Part shown: piece by piece, positions 1 through 11,745 of the stretch
Numbering within the stretch: the first letter of the stretch is position 1
Layout of the letters: each line of letters begins with the position of its first letter
Notes under the pieces: model-generated
The model's input: the letters and a program-made list of their open reading frames with translations, nothing else
Database searches by the model: none
Told to the model about the DNA's origin: nothing
Position numbers and translations under genes: made by a program
Source: Nocardia huaxiensis
GTDB taxonomy: Bacteria > Actinomycetota > Actinomycetes > Mycobacteriales > Mycobacteriaceae
Assembly: GCF_013744875.1 (NCBI RefSeq)
Contig: NZ_CP059399.1
Location: 3,782,001 to 3,846,000, forward strand
DNA length: 64,000 nt
Direction of reading: 5' to 3'

Positions 1-2105
1 CACGATCCACATCTTCACCGCGCCGGACGAATCCAGATCCGGTGTGCCGGTGAGGGATTGCAGCAGCAGCGTGCGATGGGTGAAGTCGACCGGGCGGCGA
101 TTGTCGGGGTCGACGAGCGAGTCCTCCCACAGTTCGCAGCCCTGATAGATGTCGGGGATGCCGGGCCCGCACAGTTGCAGCAGCTTCTGCGCCAGCGAGT
201 CGGACCAGGCGTGCGGTGCGAGATCGTCGACCAGTTCCGCCAATTCGGCGCCCACCGGCCCGTCGATAACGCTGTCGATCCAGCGGTGCACGGCCGTCTC
301 GAAGTCGACATCCGGTTCCTCCCAGGAGGATCGGGTCCCGGCCTCGCGAACGGCCTTCTCCGCGAACAGGTGCAGGCGTTCCCGGAAGCCGGGCACGGTG
401 GCGGCGGGCCGCCGGTCGGCGGGCCAGACGCCGAACATGTTCTGCAGCAGGAACAGTGTGGTCGCGCCGTCGGGGCCGGGCGCGATGTCGTTCCACGCGC
501 TGACCGCCCGCGCCCAGATGTCGGGCACCTGGGAGAGGATGCCGATGCGGGCGCGCACATCCTCGCCGCGCTTGGTGTCGTGCGTGGACAGGGCGGTCAT
601 GGTGGCGGGCCAGCGGGTGGCGCGTTCGGCATTGGCGAGATGGAATTCGATGAGCGACAGGCCGAATCGGGCCGGGTCCGCGCCCATCTCCTGTAGCGAC
701 ACCAGGCGGGCGGCGCGGTAGAACATGGTGTCCTCCACCGCTTTCGCGCTCATGGCCCCGCCGAGCTGGTGGAAGCGCACGGCCGCTTCACCATTGGCGG
801 CGAGTGCGGTCACCAGCACCTGCAGCGGCGCGGTGAGTTCGCTATTGCGCCGCGCCACCTCCGCCACCACGGCGGCCACCATGCCCGCCAGCGGCGTGTA
901 GTCGGTGCGGTACACCGGCAGGAACGACAGCACCTCGATGGTGGCGTTGGTGAGCGCCATGGAGTCGCAATTCTCCGCGCGCGCATCACGTTTCAGCGCC
1001 GCGACGAGTCTGCGCGTCTCCGGCACCAGCATGGTCTCGGCCACCGCGCGCTTGATGCGATGCTCGTGCTCGGTGAACCAGGCGCGGTCGCTGCCGTGCC
1101 CGGTGAACTGCCGCGACAGCTCGGTGAGCTGCTTCTCGCCGTCCGGATCGATGAGCACGCCACCGAGGTCGGCGAGGGCGTCGTAGCCGGTGGTGCCGTC
1201 GATGGGCAGGGTGGCGTCCAGGGGTTCGCGATTGGACAGCACCTTCTCGATGACCAGCAGCCGCTGTGGTCCGATGAGGGCGCGCAGCCGCGCGAGATAC
1301 GCTGCGGGCCGGGCCAATCCGTCCGGATGGTCGACACGGACGCCGTCGATGAGATCGTGTTCGCACCACGCCGCGAGTTCGCGGTGGGTGATCTCGAAGA
1401 CCTCGGATTCCTCCTGCCGCAGCGCGGCCAGCCCGCCGACGGTGAAGTAGCGCCGATATCCGCACAGCCCGGATTTCCAGTTCACCAGCCGATAGTGCTG
1501 TTTGTCGTGGATGCGCAGCGCGTTCTCGCCCTCGGTGCCGGGTGCGATGGGGAAGCGCATATCGTGCAGGGCCAGCATGGGTTCGGGCCCGCTGCGGTCC
1601 ACGGTCAGCGCCGCCGGATCGTTCTCATTGGCCAGCACCGGCAGCGCGATGCGCCCGCCCGCGCCGTTGCCGGAACTCCAGTCGATATCGAAGAAGTGCG
1701 CGTACTGGGATTTGCGGCCCAGCCGCAGCACATCCCACCACCACGGGTTCTGCCGCGGATCGGCCACGCCCACATGATTGGGCACCAGATCCACGATCAA
1801 TCCCATGCCGCGGCTGCGCACCTCGTCGGAGAGGGCCTTGAGCCCGGCCGGGCCGCCCAGTCCCGCCGACACGCTGGTCGGGTCGGTGATGTCGTAGCCG
1901 TGCGTGGACCCGCGCGCGGCGGTCAGCACCGGCGACAGGTACAGGTGCGAAATGCCCAGCTGCTGTAGATATTCGGCGATGGCGCGGGCATCGGCGAAGG
2001 TCAGCGCGTCGGGCCGCAGCTGCAATCGGTAGGTGCTGCGGACCGGCGTGGGCCGGGTGAGGGCGTCGGTGCGATGTTCGGGCGTGCTGGTCATGGCTTT
2101 CTCGA

Positions 2106-2109
<4 letters not shown>
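1..2109 (-). CDS. treY: Maltooligosyl trehalose synthase TreY (C-terminus cut by window edge)
   Basis: GH13-family enzyme that turns the reducing-end alpha-1,4 bond of maltodextrin into alpha-1,1, giving maltooligosyl-trehalose for TreZ; cytosolic. About 703 residues are visible. The N-terminal stretch STYRLQL, then [17 protein letters not shown] and [11 protein letters not shown], is typical of TreY. The frame is open to the left edge, so roughly the last 60-70 residues lie outside, judged against the ~765-residue mycobacterial protein. The start used here, ATG at 2109, overlaps the treX stop (ATGA), implying translational coupling. An in-frame ATG at 2094, preceded by GAGAAAG, is an alternative. 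It is the last gene seen of a cupin-treX-treY run on this strand; treZ would be expected next. Confidence 0.93.
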
Positions 2110-4244
<2,135 letters not shown>

Positions 4245-4292
4245 GCCAAGACCCTATCGGCCCCGCTGGCGACCCCGATGCGGTGGGCGGAG

Positions 4293-4859
4293 CTACCGGT
4301 TTCGCGCACCCGCCGGGGTCCGGCCGGAGTGCTCCGGTAACCAGCGGCGTTCGTATCCGAGGCGGCGGGCCAGGCGGGCGAGTCCGCCCAGGACCACGCG
4401 CTGCGCGCCGGCCGGCAGGCCGCCGAGGTAGCCGTCTTGGTAATCCCACAGCAGTGCCAGCGCCAGCGGATCACGCGGCACCCCGGCGCTCGTCGTCTTC
4501 CCGGCGGCGTCGAGGGCGTGCCAGAGCTCGAACATCTGCCAGTGCCGCAGTGGCGGGCGGACGGTGTGATCGATGATCGTGCCGGGTTTCTCGCTCCAGA
4601 ACCCGTGCACCGTCCCGGCGGCGGCTTCGGCCGAATCGCCTGCGTGCACAACGGTTTCCACGCCATCGATGCGGAAGCGCAGGCGGCCCTTGCGCACCGT
4701 CCAGCGCTCGGCCAGCACCGGATGCCAGTGCGGCCCGGCCTGCCGCTGCGCGCGCGGCAGCACATGTTCGAGCCGCAGGTAGGGACCGGCCTCGTCGACC
4801 CCTTCCTCGACGAAGGTCACCCGGTGTCCGCTGTGGAAAGTCAGTGTGCGCCTGTGCAT
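4293..4859 (-). CDS. Cupin-domain protein
   Basis: 188 residues. The central part is a small beta-barrel cupin: GPHWHPVLAE supplies the first histidine pair motif and GTVHGFWSE near residue 84 the second. A C-terminal alpha-helical tail (about residues 110-175) follows, as in actinobacterial cupins of unknown substrate. No catalytic role can be assigned. It diverges from a MarR gene with 29 bp between the start codons and a palindrome in that gap, so it is a likely target of that MarR. The same strand continues into treX after 48 bp, so read-through into trehalose genes is possible. Confidence 0.75.
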   Translation of the reverse strand: MHRRTLTFHSGHRVTFVEEGVDEAGPYLRLEHVLPRAQRQAGPHWHPVLAERWTVRKGRLRFRIDGVETVVHAGDSAEAAAGTVHGFWSEKPGTIIDHTVRPPLRHWQMFELWHALDAAGKTTSAGVPRDPLALALLWDYQDGYLGGLPAGAQRVVLGGLARLARRLGYERRWLPEHSGRTPAGARNR

Positions 4860-4870
4860 GCGTCAAATAT

Positions 4871-4883
4871 GAAGGTAACCTTC
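4871..4883. promoter_or_regulatory. Palindrome GAAGGTAACCTTC, probable MarR operator
   Basis: Perfect 13-bp inverted repeat (6-bp arms around one central base) filling most of the 29-bp gap between divergent cupin and MarR genes. Its position overlaps both start regions, as expected for an autoregulatory MarR site. Binding is inferred. Confidence 0.5.
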
Positions 4884-4888
4884 CTATC

Positions 4889-5368
4889 GTGTCAATAACC
4901 CGTGAGACCGGTCCGGACGCCGGAGCCAGCCTGCTGAAATTGCTCGTCCAGACCACGCGCGCCGTCGAACTCGACCTCAACGAACGTCTGCGCGCCGAGC
5001 TGGACTCGAGCCTGCGCCCCGCCCACTACGCGGTGTTCCGCCACCTCGACCCCGCCGGTTCCCGCATCACCGCCCTCGCCGAAGCGGCGGGCATGACGCA
5101 GCAGTCCATGGGGGAGTTGGTGACTCACCTCGAGGGCTGCGGCTACGTCGAACGGCAGGTGGACCCGGCCGACAAGCGCGCCCGGCTGGTGATGCTCACC
5201 GAGCGGGGCCGGGAAGCGCTCGTGGTCGCCGCGGCCGGAGTCGCCGACATCGAGAGGCGGCTGAGCAGGGCACTGGGGCGCGAGGGCCTCACGGCGCTGC
5301 GCTCGCTCCTGGCCCGAGCCGGGAAAACCCTTACCGCCGAGGACGATCAGCCTCGTCGCTCGCGTTGA
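4889..5368 (+). CDS. MarR-family transcriptional regulator
   Basis: 159 residues from the GTG at 4889. An upstream extension to 4844 exists but would run through the palindrome and the cupin start, so it was not chosen. Winged helix-turn-helix core: AHYAVFRHLDP, ITALAEAAGMTQQSMGELVTHLE (recognition helix), GYVERQVDPADKRARLVMLTERG (wing). Dimerising helices at both ends. Likely controls itself and the divergent cupin gene through the shared palindrome. Ligand unknown. It is convergent with the MarR-GNAT gene, with a palindromic repeat element between them. Confidence 0.85.
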   Translation: MSITRETGPDAGASLLKLLVQTTRAVELDLNERLRAELDSSLRPAHYAVFRHLDPAGSRITALAEAAGMTQQSMGELVTHLEGCGYVERQVDPADKRARLVMLTERGREALVVAAAGVADIERRLSRALGREGLTALRSLLARAGKTLTAEDDQPRRSR

Positions 5369-5382
5369 CGCACAACCGCACT

Positions 5383-5471
5383 CGTCATTCCGGCGCGCTT
5401 TCGGCCGGAATCCACCACGACCAGGCGGCGACCACTGTGTGGATCCCGGCTGAAAGCATGCCGGGATGACG
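5383..5471. repeat. Interspersed palindromic repeat, copy A
   Basis: 89-bp element with imperfect ~30-bp terminal inverted repeats: CGTCATTCCGGCGCGC at the left, GCATGCCGGGATGACG at the right, about 27 bp between arms. A second copy with the same termini lies at 20909-20995. Both sit between convergent genes and could fold as long hairpins, so a terminator-like or REP/MITE-like role is plausible. It carries no coding capacity. Confidence 0.7.
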
Positions 5472-5517
5472 GGGGTGGTGGGATGACAGGGGTGGCGAGC
5501 CGATCACTGTTGCGGGA

Positions 5518-6486
5518 TCAGGGCAACGCGCGCTGCCAGGTTTGGCCGACGAGGTCGACGCCGAAACTGTGGTGCGGGTTCGCGGCGGTGAGTTCGAAAC
5601 CCGTGCGTTCGTAGATGCGGCGGGCGGAGGCGAGGACGTCGTTGGTCCACAGGACCATGCGCTGGTAGCCGGCCGCGGTGGCGAAGCGGAGGCATTCGTC
5701 CACCAGGGCGGTGCCGACGCCGAGGCCGCGGGCGGTCGGTTCGACCAGGAGCAGGCGCAGGCGGGCGGTGGTGTCGTCCTCGCGCACGCAGTAGACGCAG
5801 CCCACCGGTTCGCCCTGGTATTCGGCGATCCAGGCGCGTTCTCGTTGCGGGTCATGGGAATTCAGGAATTCGGCGACGATGTGGGCGACCAGGGCCTCGT
5901 AGTCGGCGTTCCAGCCGAACTCGGCGGCGTAGAGGGCGGCATTGCGCTGGATCACCCAGCCGTGCTCACCGGGGCGGGGCGCGCGCACGGTGACGCGGGC
6001 CGGATCCGGTTCGGGGGCGTCGAGGATCTGCTCGATGGTGCGCATGGCGCCGACGAGCCGGGTGCGGGTGTCGGGGGAGTGCGGGTCGAGCAGTTCGCCC
6101 ACCTGTTCGTGGGAGCGGCGGTCGAGTTCGGCGAAGGCGTCGCGCCCCAGCTCGGTGAGGGCGACCAACTGCCGCCTGCCGTCGGTCTCGGAGCGGGTGC
6201 GCGTCACCAGGCCCTTGGTTTCGAAGCGGGTCAGGATGCGGCTGAGGTAACCCGCGTCCAGATCCAGATCGCGCCGCAGGCCCACGACTTCCGCGGCCCC
6301 GAAGTTGGCCAGTTCGAAGAGGATTCGCGCTTCGGTGAGCGTGTACTCGGTGCCGACCAGCCCGCCGCGCAGCACACCGATGACGCGGGTGTAGCGGCGG
6401 TTGAAATCGCGGACAGCCGCGATGTGGTCGATGTCGACCTCGGCGGCGGGTGCCGCGCCGGTGTCAGGGGTGGTGCTGGATGCCAT
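5518..6486 (-). CDS. MarR regulator fused to GNAT acetyltransferase
   Basis: 322 residues. Residues about 20-155 are a MarR winged helix (TEARILFELANFG, LDLDAGYLSRILTRFETKGLV, DGRRQLVALTELG). Residues about 165-320 are a GNAT N-acetyltransferase (RAWIAEYQGEPVGCVYC, LLLVEPTARGLGVGTALVDECL as the acetyl-CoA loop, ARRIYERTGFEL). The start ATG at 6486 has GGGAG six bases upstream. A longer frame beginning TTG at 6528 was rejected because it starts inside the palindrome at 6514-6530. The acetyl acceptor is unknown. The fusion is a recognised actinobacterial architecture and suggests a regulator whose own enzymatic domain modifies or senses the effector. Confidence 0.88.
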   Translation of the reverse strand: MASSTTPDTGAAPAAEVDIDHIAAVRDFNRRYTRVIGVLRGGLVGTEYTLTEARILFELANFGAAEVVGLRRDLDLDAGYLSRILTRFETKGLVTRTRSETDGRRQLVALTELGRDAFAELDRRSHEQVGELLDPHSPDTRTRLVGAMRTIEQILDAPEPDPARVTVRAPRPGEHGWVIQRNAALYAAEFGWNADYEALVAHIVAEFLNSHDPQRERAWIAEYQGEPVGCVYCVREDDTTARLRLLLVEPTARGLGVGTALVDECLRFATAAGYQRMVLWTNDVLASARRIYERTGFELTAANPHHSFGVDLVGQTWQRALP

Positions 6487-6513
6487 GCCGGGCTCCCATC
6501 CTTCGACCGAATC

Positions 6514-6530
6514 CTTTGACTGAGTCAAAG
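6514..6530. promoter_or_regulatory. 17-bp palindrome upstream of MarR-GNAT gene
   Basis: CTTTGACTGAGTCAAAG, perfect inverted repeat around a single G, 28 bp upstream of the chosen start. Probable autoregulatory operator of the MarR-GNAT protein. Inferred from symmetry and position only. Confidence 0.55.
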
Positions 6531-6615
6531 GTTACCTCGCGGCGGCCGATCGCGGACCGCTTCGAAGGATTTCCCGCGTTCGGCCGGGATGACGGATCGG
6601 CAGCTCCGGTGATAA

Positions 6616-6632
6616 CTTGAACGGCGTTCAAG
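6616..6632. promoter_or_regulatory. BioQ-type operator upstream of bioA
   Basis: CTTGAACGGCGTTCAAG: TGAAC-N3-GTTCA inside a 7-bp-arm palindrome, 83 bp upstream of bioA. The same motif stands before bioF (8389-8401) and bioB (18557-18569). It matches the inverted-repeat type described for the actinobacterial biotin repressor BioQ. Confidence 0.8.
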
Positions 6633-6714
6633 CGCGCCCCGTAACGGGGGCCGGGGGCAGCGCCACCGATTCCGGGGGTCCGGGGGCGGAGCCCCTGGGA
6701 AAAAGGAGGACTCC

Positions 6715-7983
6715 GTGGCATTGAGCCCCGAGCAGATCAGCGCCATCGACGCGGCGCATGTGTGGCATCCCTACGGCGGGTTTCCCGCAACCACCGAGCC
6801 GCTGGTGGTGGCGTCGGCGTCGGGCACCCGGCTCACCCTGGCCGACGGGCGGGAGCTGATCGACGGGATGAGTTCGTGGTGGGCGGCCGTGCACGGATAC
6901 CGGCATCCGGTGCTCGATGCGGCGCTGCTCGAGCAGTCGCAGCGGATGAGTCACGTGATGTTCGGCGGGCTCACCCACGAACCGGCCGCGCGGCTGGCGC
7001 AGCTGCTGGTGGAGCTCACGCCGGCCGGGCTGGAGAAGGTGTTCCTCTGCGACTCCGGATCGGTGTCGGTGGAGGTCGCGGTGAAGATGTGCCTGCAATA
7101 CCAGCGCGCGGCGGGGCGGCCGGAGAAGCGGCGGCTGCTCACCTGGCGCGGCGGGTATCACGGCGACACGTTCACGCCCATGAGCGTGTGCGATCCCGAG
7201 GGCGGCATGCACTCGCTGTGGAACGACGTGCTGGCCGATCAGGTCTTCGTGCCCGCGCCGCCGAAAGACTATGAGCCGGAATATGTTTCGCAGCTGGAAC
7301 AGGCCATGGCCGGGCATGCGGGGGAGTTGGCGGCCGTCATCGTCGAGCCCGTGGTGCAGGGGGCGGGCGGCATGCGCTTCCACGATCCGCGCTACCTGAG
7401 CGAGCTGCGCCGGCTCTGCGACGAGCATGACGTGCTACTGGTCTTCGACGAGATCGCCACCGGATTCGGGCGCACCGGAACGCTTTTCGCGGCCGAACAG
7501 GCCGGGGTGAGCCCGGATGTGATGTGTGTGGGCAAGGCGTTGACGGGTGGCTACATGACCCTGGCCGCCGCGCTGTGCACGCCGGTGATCGCCGAGACCA
7601 TCAGCCGCGAGCACGGCGGGCTCATGCACGGGCCCACCTTCATGGGCAATCCGCTCGCCTGTGCCGTCGCGGTGGCCTCGATCGAACTGCTGCTCTCGCG
7701 CGACTGGCGGGGTGAAGTCGGGCGCATCGCAAGCGAACTCGCGGAGGGGCTGGCACCCGCGCGGGAACTGCCGGGCGTGACCGAGGTCCGGGTGTTCGGG
7801 GCCATCGGCGTCATCGAACTCGATCATCCGGTGGATATGCGCAAAACCACCCATGCCGCAGTCGAATCGGGCGTGTGGCTGCGGCCGTTCCGCAACCTCG
7901 TCTACTGCATGCCGCCGTTCATCAGCAGCAGTGACGATGTGCGGCGGATCGCCGCGGCCATGGTGGCGGCGGCCGCCGTGTGA
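6715..7983 (+). CDS. bioA: Adenosylmethionine-8-amino-7-oxononanoate aminotransferase
   Basis: 422-residue class-III PLP aminotransferase that makes 7,8-diaminopelargonate from KAPA using S-adenosylmethionine as amino donor; cytosolic biotin synthesis. Diagnostic features: [10 protein letters not shown] at the N-terminus, [58 protein letters not shown] and [14 protein letters not shown] with the PLP lysine. GTG start with GGAGG at a good distance. A TGAAC-N3-GTTCA operator precedes it. Separated from bioFD by a small opposite-strand gene. Confidence 0.96.
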   Translation: MALSPEQISAIDAAHVWHPYGGFPATTEPLVVASASGTRLTLADGRELIDGMSSWWAAVHGYRHPVLDAALLEQSQRMSHVMFGGLTHEPAARLAQLLVELTPAGLEKVFLCDSGSVSVEVAVKMCLQYQRAAGRPEKRRLLTWRGGYHGDTFTPMSVCDPEGGMHSLWNDVLADQVFVPAPPKDYEPEYVSQLEQAMAGHAGELAAVIVEPVVQGAGGMRFHDPRYLSELRRLCDEHDVLLVFDEIATGFGRTGTLFAAEQAGVSPDVMCVGKALTGGYMTLAAALCTPVIAETISREHGGLMHGPTFMGNPLACAVAVASIELLLSRDWRGEVGRIASELAEGLAPARELPGVTEVRVFGAIGVIELDHPVDMRKTTHAAVESGVWLRPFRNLVYCMPPFISSSDDVRRIAAAMVAAAAV

Positions 7984-8022
7984 GCTCGCCGTGGCGTGGA
8001 CCCGGTTCCGGGAGCGCCGCGC

Positions 8023-8337
8023 TCAGCGGCTGGCGCGTTTGTCGCGCACCCGATCGGGGTGATTCTCGCTGTCCGACAGCACTTCCCAGACGCGGAACAG
8101 GCAGTGGTATTCGTCGGACCAGCCCTTGGCGATCAACATGAAGGTGTCGCCGTCGCGCAGCAGGGTGCGGCGGCTGATCAACTTCGGATGATCGGGAATG
8201 AATTTCGACACGAGGTCGGGCACCTTGGCCAAAGCCTGCTCGCGGGTGCCCATCACCTCGGTGAGAATTTTGGGGGACCAGGTTTTGCTGTCGCCGAAAC
8301 CGGTCGTCTGCTCGACCACTATCGCCCACCGTGGCAT
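8023..8337 (-). CDS. Conserved hypothetical protein, 104 aa
   Basis: Starts MPRWAIVVEQTTGFGDSKTW and has mixed alpha/beta composition with no signal peptide, membrane segment or recognisable motif. It sits in opposite orientation between bioA (convergent) and bioF (divergent, 80 bp between starts), so its promoter region overlaps the bioF control region with the BioQ-type site. Function not recognised. Confidence 0.6.
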   Translation of the reverse strand: MPRWAIVVEQTTGFGDSKTWSPKILTEVMGTREQALAKVPDLVSKFIPDHPKLISRRTLLRDGDTFMLIAKGWSDEYHCLFRVWEVLSDSENHPDRVRDKRASR

Positions 8338-8388
8338 CGCGCAGCCTCCCTTCCCTCTTCAGCATAATCCCGTCACACCAGTGCTTCC

Positions 8389-8401
8389 TGAACGCTGTTC
8401 A
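8389..8401. promoter_or_regulatory. BioQ-type operator upstream of bioF
   Basis: TGAACGCTGTTCA, ending 16 bp before the bioF start codon, so a bound repressor would cover the promoter or transcription start of bioFD. Confidence 0.8.
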
Positions 8402-8417
8402 AGTATGCTGCTCGGCT

Positions 8418-9614
8418 GTGAGTGCTGATCCCTTGAGCTGGCTCGACGAGCGGGCCGCCGAACGCGTCGACGCCGGACTGCGCCGCCAACTGCGGGCGCG
8501 GACACCGGAATCGGCGAGCATCGACCTGGCATCCAACGACTACCTGGGGCTGGTCCGCCATCCCGAGGTCATCGCGGGTGCGGTCGAGGCGGTCACCAAG
8601 TGGGGTGCGGGGTCCACCGGCTCGCGCCTGGTCACCGGAACCACCACCGAACACGAACTCCTGGAAGCCGAACTCGCCGATTTCGTCGGCGCCGAAGCCG
8701 GGCTGGTGTTCGCTTCCGGCTATGCCGCGAATCTAGGGGCGGTGACAGCGCTCGTCGGCCGGGGCGGACTCGTGGTGTCGGACGCGGGCAGTCACGCCTC
8801 GCTCGTCGACGCCTGCCGCCTGTCGCGCGCCCGGGTGGAGGTGGCCCCGCATCAGGATGTGGCGGCCGTCGACCGCCTGCTCGGCGAGCGCACCGAGGAA
8901 CGCGCCCTGGTCCTCACCGACTCGGTCTTCAGCGCCGACGGCGATCTCGCGCCGCTGGCAGAACTGCATCGAGTAACGCGGGCGCAGGGCGCGGTGCTGC
9001 TCGTCGACGAGGCGCACGGCCTCGGCGTGCGCGGCACCGGCGGCCGCGGTCTGGTCCAGGAGGCGGGCCTGGCCGGCGAACCCGACGTGGTCATCACCGC
9101 GACGCTCTCCAAAGCCTTTGCCGCCCAAGGCGGTGCGGTCCTCGCCAGCGAACGCGTCCGCGCCCACCTCATCGACGCCGCCCGCACCTTCATCTTCGAC
9201 ACCGGCCTGGCCCCCGCCGCCGTCGGGGCCGCCCGCGCCGCCCTCCGCCTGCTCCGCGCCGAACCCGACATGGCCGCCCGCGTCCTGGCCCGCGCCACCG
9301 ACCTGGCCCGCATAGCCGGTGTCCCGCAACCGGATTCGGCGGTGGTCTCGGTGGTCCTCGGCGAAGCCCAGGTCGCCTACGACGCCGCCCAAGCCTGTCG
9401 CGCCCGCGGCCTGTCGGTCGGCTGCTTCCGCCCACCCTCGGTTCCCGAAGGCACCTCCCGCCTGCGCCTGACGGCCCGCGCCAACCTCACCGAGAACGAA
9501 TTATCCACCATCGCAACGATTCTCACCGAAGTGCTGGCCGAGGCCCGTGGCGCGAACAGCAGCACACACGATGCGGCCGGCGCGCCCGGGACGCGGGAGG
9601 CGGCCGCGCGATGA
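8418..9614 (+). CDS. bioF: 8-amino-7-oxononanoate synthase
   Basis: PLP enzyme of the alpha-oxoamine synthase family: condenses pimeloyl thioester with alanine to KAPA in biotin synthesis. 398 residues from GTG at 8418 ([16 protein letters not shown]), the only in-frame start downstream of the operator. Motifs: [58 protein letters not shown] and [11 protein letters not shown] with the PLP lysine. C-terminal tail beyond residue ~370 is low-complexity. Overlaps bioD by ATGA. Confidence 0.96.
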   Translation: MSADPLSWLDERAAERVDAGLRRQLRARTPESASIDLASNDYLGLVRHPEVIAGAVEAVTKWGAGSTGSRLVTGTTTEHELLEAELADFVGAEAGLVFASGYAANLGAVTALVGRGGLVVSDAGSHASLVDACRLSRARVEVAPHQDVAAVDRLLGERTEERALVLTDSVFSADGDLAPLAELHRVTRAQGAVLLVDEAHGLGVRGTGGRGLVQEAGLAGEPDVVITATLSKAFAAQGGAVLASERVRAHLIDAARTFIFDTGLAPAAVGAARAALRLLRAEPDMAARVLARATDLARIAGVPQPDSAVVSVVLGEAQVAYDAAQACRARGLSVGCFRPPSVPEGTSRLRLTARANLTENELSTIATILTEVLAEARGANSSTHDAAGAPGTREAAAR

Positions 9615-10300
9615 CCTTGCTCTTCATCACGGGTACGTCCACGGACGTCGGCAAGACGATCGTCACCGCCGCCCTCGCGGCGACGGCCCGCGCGATGGGG
9701 GCCGAGGTTGCCGTATGCAAACCCGCCCAAACCGGCATCGCCCCGGGCGAACCCGGCGATCTCGCGGTGATCGAGCGCCTCAGCGGCGTCACCCGCACTG
9801 TGGAGCTGGCCCGCTACCCCGACCCCCTCGCCCCCGACACGGCAGCCCGCCGCTGCGGCCAACCCCTCTTGACGCTCGCGGAGACCGCTGCGGCCATCGA
9901 CGCGTGCGCCGACGCCGACCTCACCCTGGTCGAAGGCGCGGGCGGACTGCTCGTGCGCATGGGCGAATTCACCCTCCTCGACCTGGCCCAGAAAATGAAT
10001 GCCCCGGTGCTGCTGGTCGCGGCGGCCGGACTCGGCACCCTCAACCACAGCGAACTCACCACGCGCGCCCTGCAATCCGCCGGCGTCCGCTGCGCTGGTC
10101 TTGTCATCGGCTCGTGGCCCGCACAGCCCGATCTCGCCTCCGAGTGCAACCGCACCGACCTCCCTGCCGTCACCGGCGTCGATCTGATCGGCAGTGTCCC
10201 CGCCGGTGCGGGCAGCCGGTCCCCGTCCGCCTTCGCCCAGGCCGCGACAGGATGGTTTTCGCCGGAGTGGGTGGCCGAATTCCTGCGCCCCGCATCGTGA
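9611..10300 (+). CDS. bioD: Dethiobiotin synthetase
   Basis: 229 residues. ATP-dependent closure of the ureido ring of diaminopelargonate to dethiobiotin. P-loop-like [15 protein letters not shown] at the N-terminus, then [25 protein letters not shown] and a [11 protein letters not shown] segment, all typical of BioD. The ATG overlaps the bioF stop by four bases, so translation is coupled and both genes share the operator before bioF. Roughly 200 bp without a recognisable gene follow. Confidence 0.96.
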   Translation: MTLLFITGTSTDVGKTIVTAALAATARAMGAEVAVCKPAQTGIAPGEPGDLAVIERLSGVTRTVELARYPDPLAPDTAARRCGQPLLTLAETAAAIDACADADLTLVEGAGGLLVRMGEFTLLDLAQKMNAPVLLVAAAGLGTLNHSELTTRALQSAGVRCAGLVIGSWPAQPDLASECNRTDLPAVTGVDLIGSVPAGAGSRSPSAFAQAATGWFSPEWVAEFLRPAS

Positions 10301-10505
10301 CTCCGCCCATGTGGCTGGTGGCGAGTTCGCCGAATCCGGCGGTCGTCACGACCCGGCGGACAATCGCGGCCGCTGCTGGAACGTGTGGCGCGACTCGGCG
10401 GATTCACCCTGGCGGTGGGCACGGTCTGCGGTGGGGTGACATTTTCTCGCATGGCGTATCGGTCGTGCGGGTGAAAAGCGGGCGGGGGCGTGCCACTCTA
10501 GTGGC

Positions 10506-11726
10506 ATGAGCGAGCTTGCCGCTGTGGCGCATGTGCTGCGGCGCACGACTTTCGGGCCGTTTCCGGGGATGACGGAGGCGTTCGCGGGGCGGGAGATCGG
10601 GGGTGTCATCGATGCCGTGGTGGGGGCCGCGGCATTGGTGCCGGAGACGCCGGTCTTCGACGGGGATTACGGGGATCGGGCGGATGGGCCGGTGGCGCGG
10701 TGGCTGACGCTCATGCGCGATCCCAAGGCGGGGTTGCACGAGAAGATGGTGTGGTTCTGGCACGGGCATTTCGCCACCAGTTATTCGAAGGTGGACACCT
10801 GGGATCTGATGTGGCAGCAGCATCTGGTGCTGCGGCGGTACGCGCTGGGGAACTTCCGGGAATTCGCGCACGCCATGGTGATCGACGGGGCCATGCTGCA
10901 GTGGCTGGACGGGGCGGGTTCGGTCGCGGAGGCGCCCAATGAGAATCACGCGCGCGAGCTCATGGAGTTGTTCACCGTCGGGCGGGGGATCTACTCGCAG
11001 GAGGATGTGAAGCAGGCGGCGGTCGCCATGTCCGGCTGGGATGTGAGCGAGGACGGGGTGGTGCAGTTCTCCAAGGATGACGGGAATCAGCGTGCGGTGC
11101 AGTATCTCGGGAAGCCGGTGACCACCGCGCACGATGTGGTGGACGTGGTGTGCGATCGGCCCGAGTGCGCGCGTTTCATCGCCGCCAAGTTGCACCGATA
11201 TCTGGTGGGGGACAAGCCTTCCGAGGAGCGGCTCACCGAATTGGCGGGCGTCTTCACGGCCGCGAAGCTGGAGATCAAGCCATTGGTGGAGGCGATCCTG
11301 CGGCATCCGAGCTTCGAGGCGTCCGTGCACGCCCGGCCCCGGTATCCGGTCGAATGGGTCACGGCCGCCATGGGTGTGGTCGGGGTCGACGATCCCATCG
11401 CCGCCTTCTACGCCATGACCGATCTCGGGCAGTCGCCGTTCTATCCGCCCAATGTGGCCGGGTGGCCGCCGGGTGGTGGCTGGCTCGACGCGGGTGCGGC
11501 GCTGGCGCGCGCCGGGCTGGTCGTGCACGCGCCCGCCATTCCGGAACTCGCCGCTGCCACCGATCCCGTGGCCGCCGCCTTCAAGCGCGCCGGGATCTAC
11601 GCGCCGACCGCCGCCACCGAAACCGCCGCCCGCGACCTGGCTTTCGCGCTGCGCCACGAACCGTCGGTGGCGGCGACCGCGGTGCTCACCCTGATACTCA
11701 CCGCCCCCGAGTTCACACTCGCCTGA
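10506..11726 (+). CDS. DUF1800-family protein
   Basis: 406 residues. Family hallmarks: HVLRRTTFGP near the N-terminus, LHEKMVWFWHGHFATS, NENHARELMELFTVG, KQAAVAMSGWDV, KLHRYLVGD and PPNVAGWPPGGGWLD. The family is widespread and functionally uncharacterised. No signal peptide is evident here. It is followed 19 bp later by a DUF1501 gene; the two families commonly occur as a pair, suggesting joint work at the cell envelope, which is inference. Confidence 0.88.
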   Translation: MSELAAVAHVLRRTTFGPFPGMTEAFAGREIGGVIDAVVGAAALVPETPVFDGDYGDRADGPVARWLTLMRDPKAGLHEKMVWFWHGHFATSYSKVDTWDLMWQQHLVLRRYALGNFREFAHAMVIDGAMLQWLDGAGSVAEAPNENHARELMELFTVGRGIYSQEDVKQAAVAMSGWDVSEDGVVQFSKDDGNQRAVQYLGKPVTTAHDVVDVVCDRPECARFIAAKLHRYLVGDKPSEERLTELAGVFTAAKLEIKPLVEAILRHPSFEASVHARPRYPVEWVTAAMGVVGVDDPIAAFYAMTDLGQSPFYPPNVAGWPPGGGWLDAGAALARAGLVVHAPAIPELAAATDPVAAAFKRAGIYAPTAATETAARDLAFALRHEPSVAATAVLTLILTAPEFTLA

Positions 11727-11745
11727 CGCCCCGAGGACAACCGAG

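Noticed and set aside
6640..6714. GC-rich hairpins CCCCGTAACGGGG and GGGGCGGAGCCCC before bioA
   Set aside because: Such short GC-only stems are frequent by chance in this genome; no riboswitch-like conserved element accompanies them.
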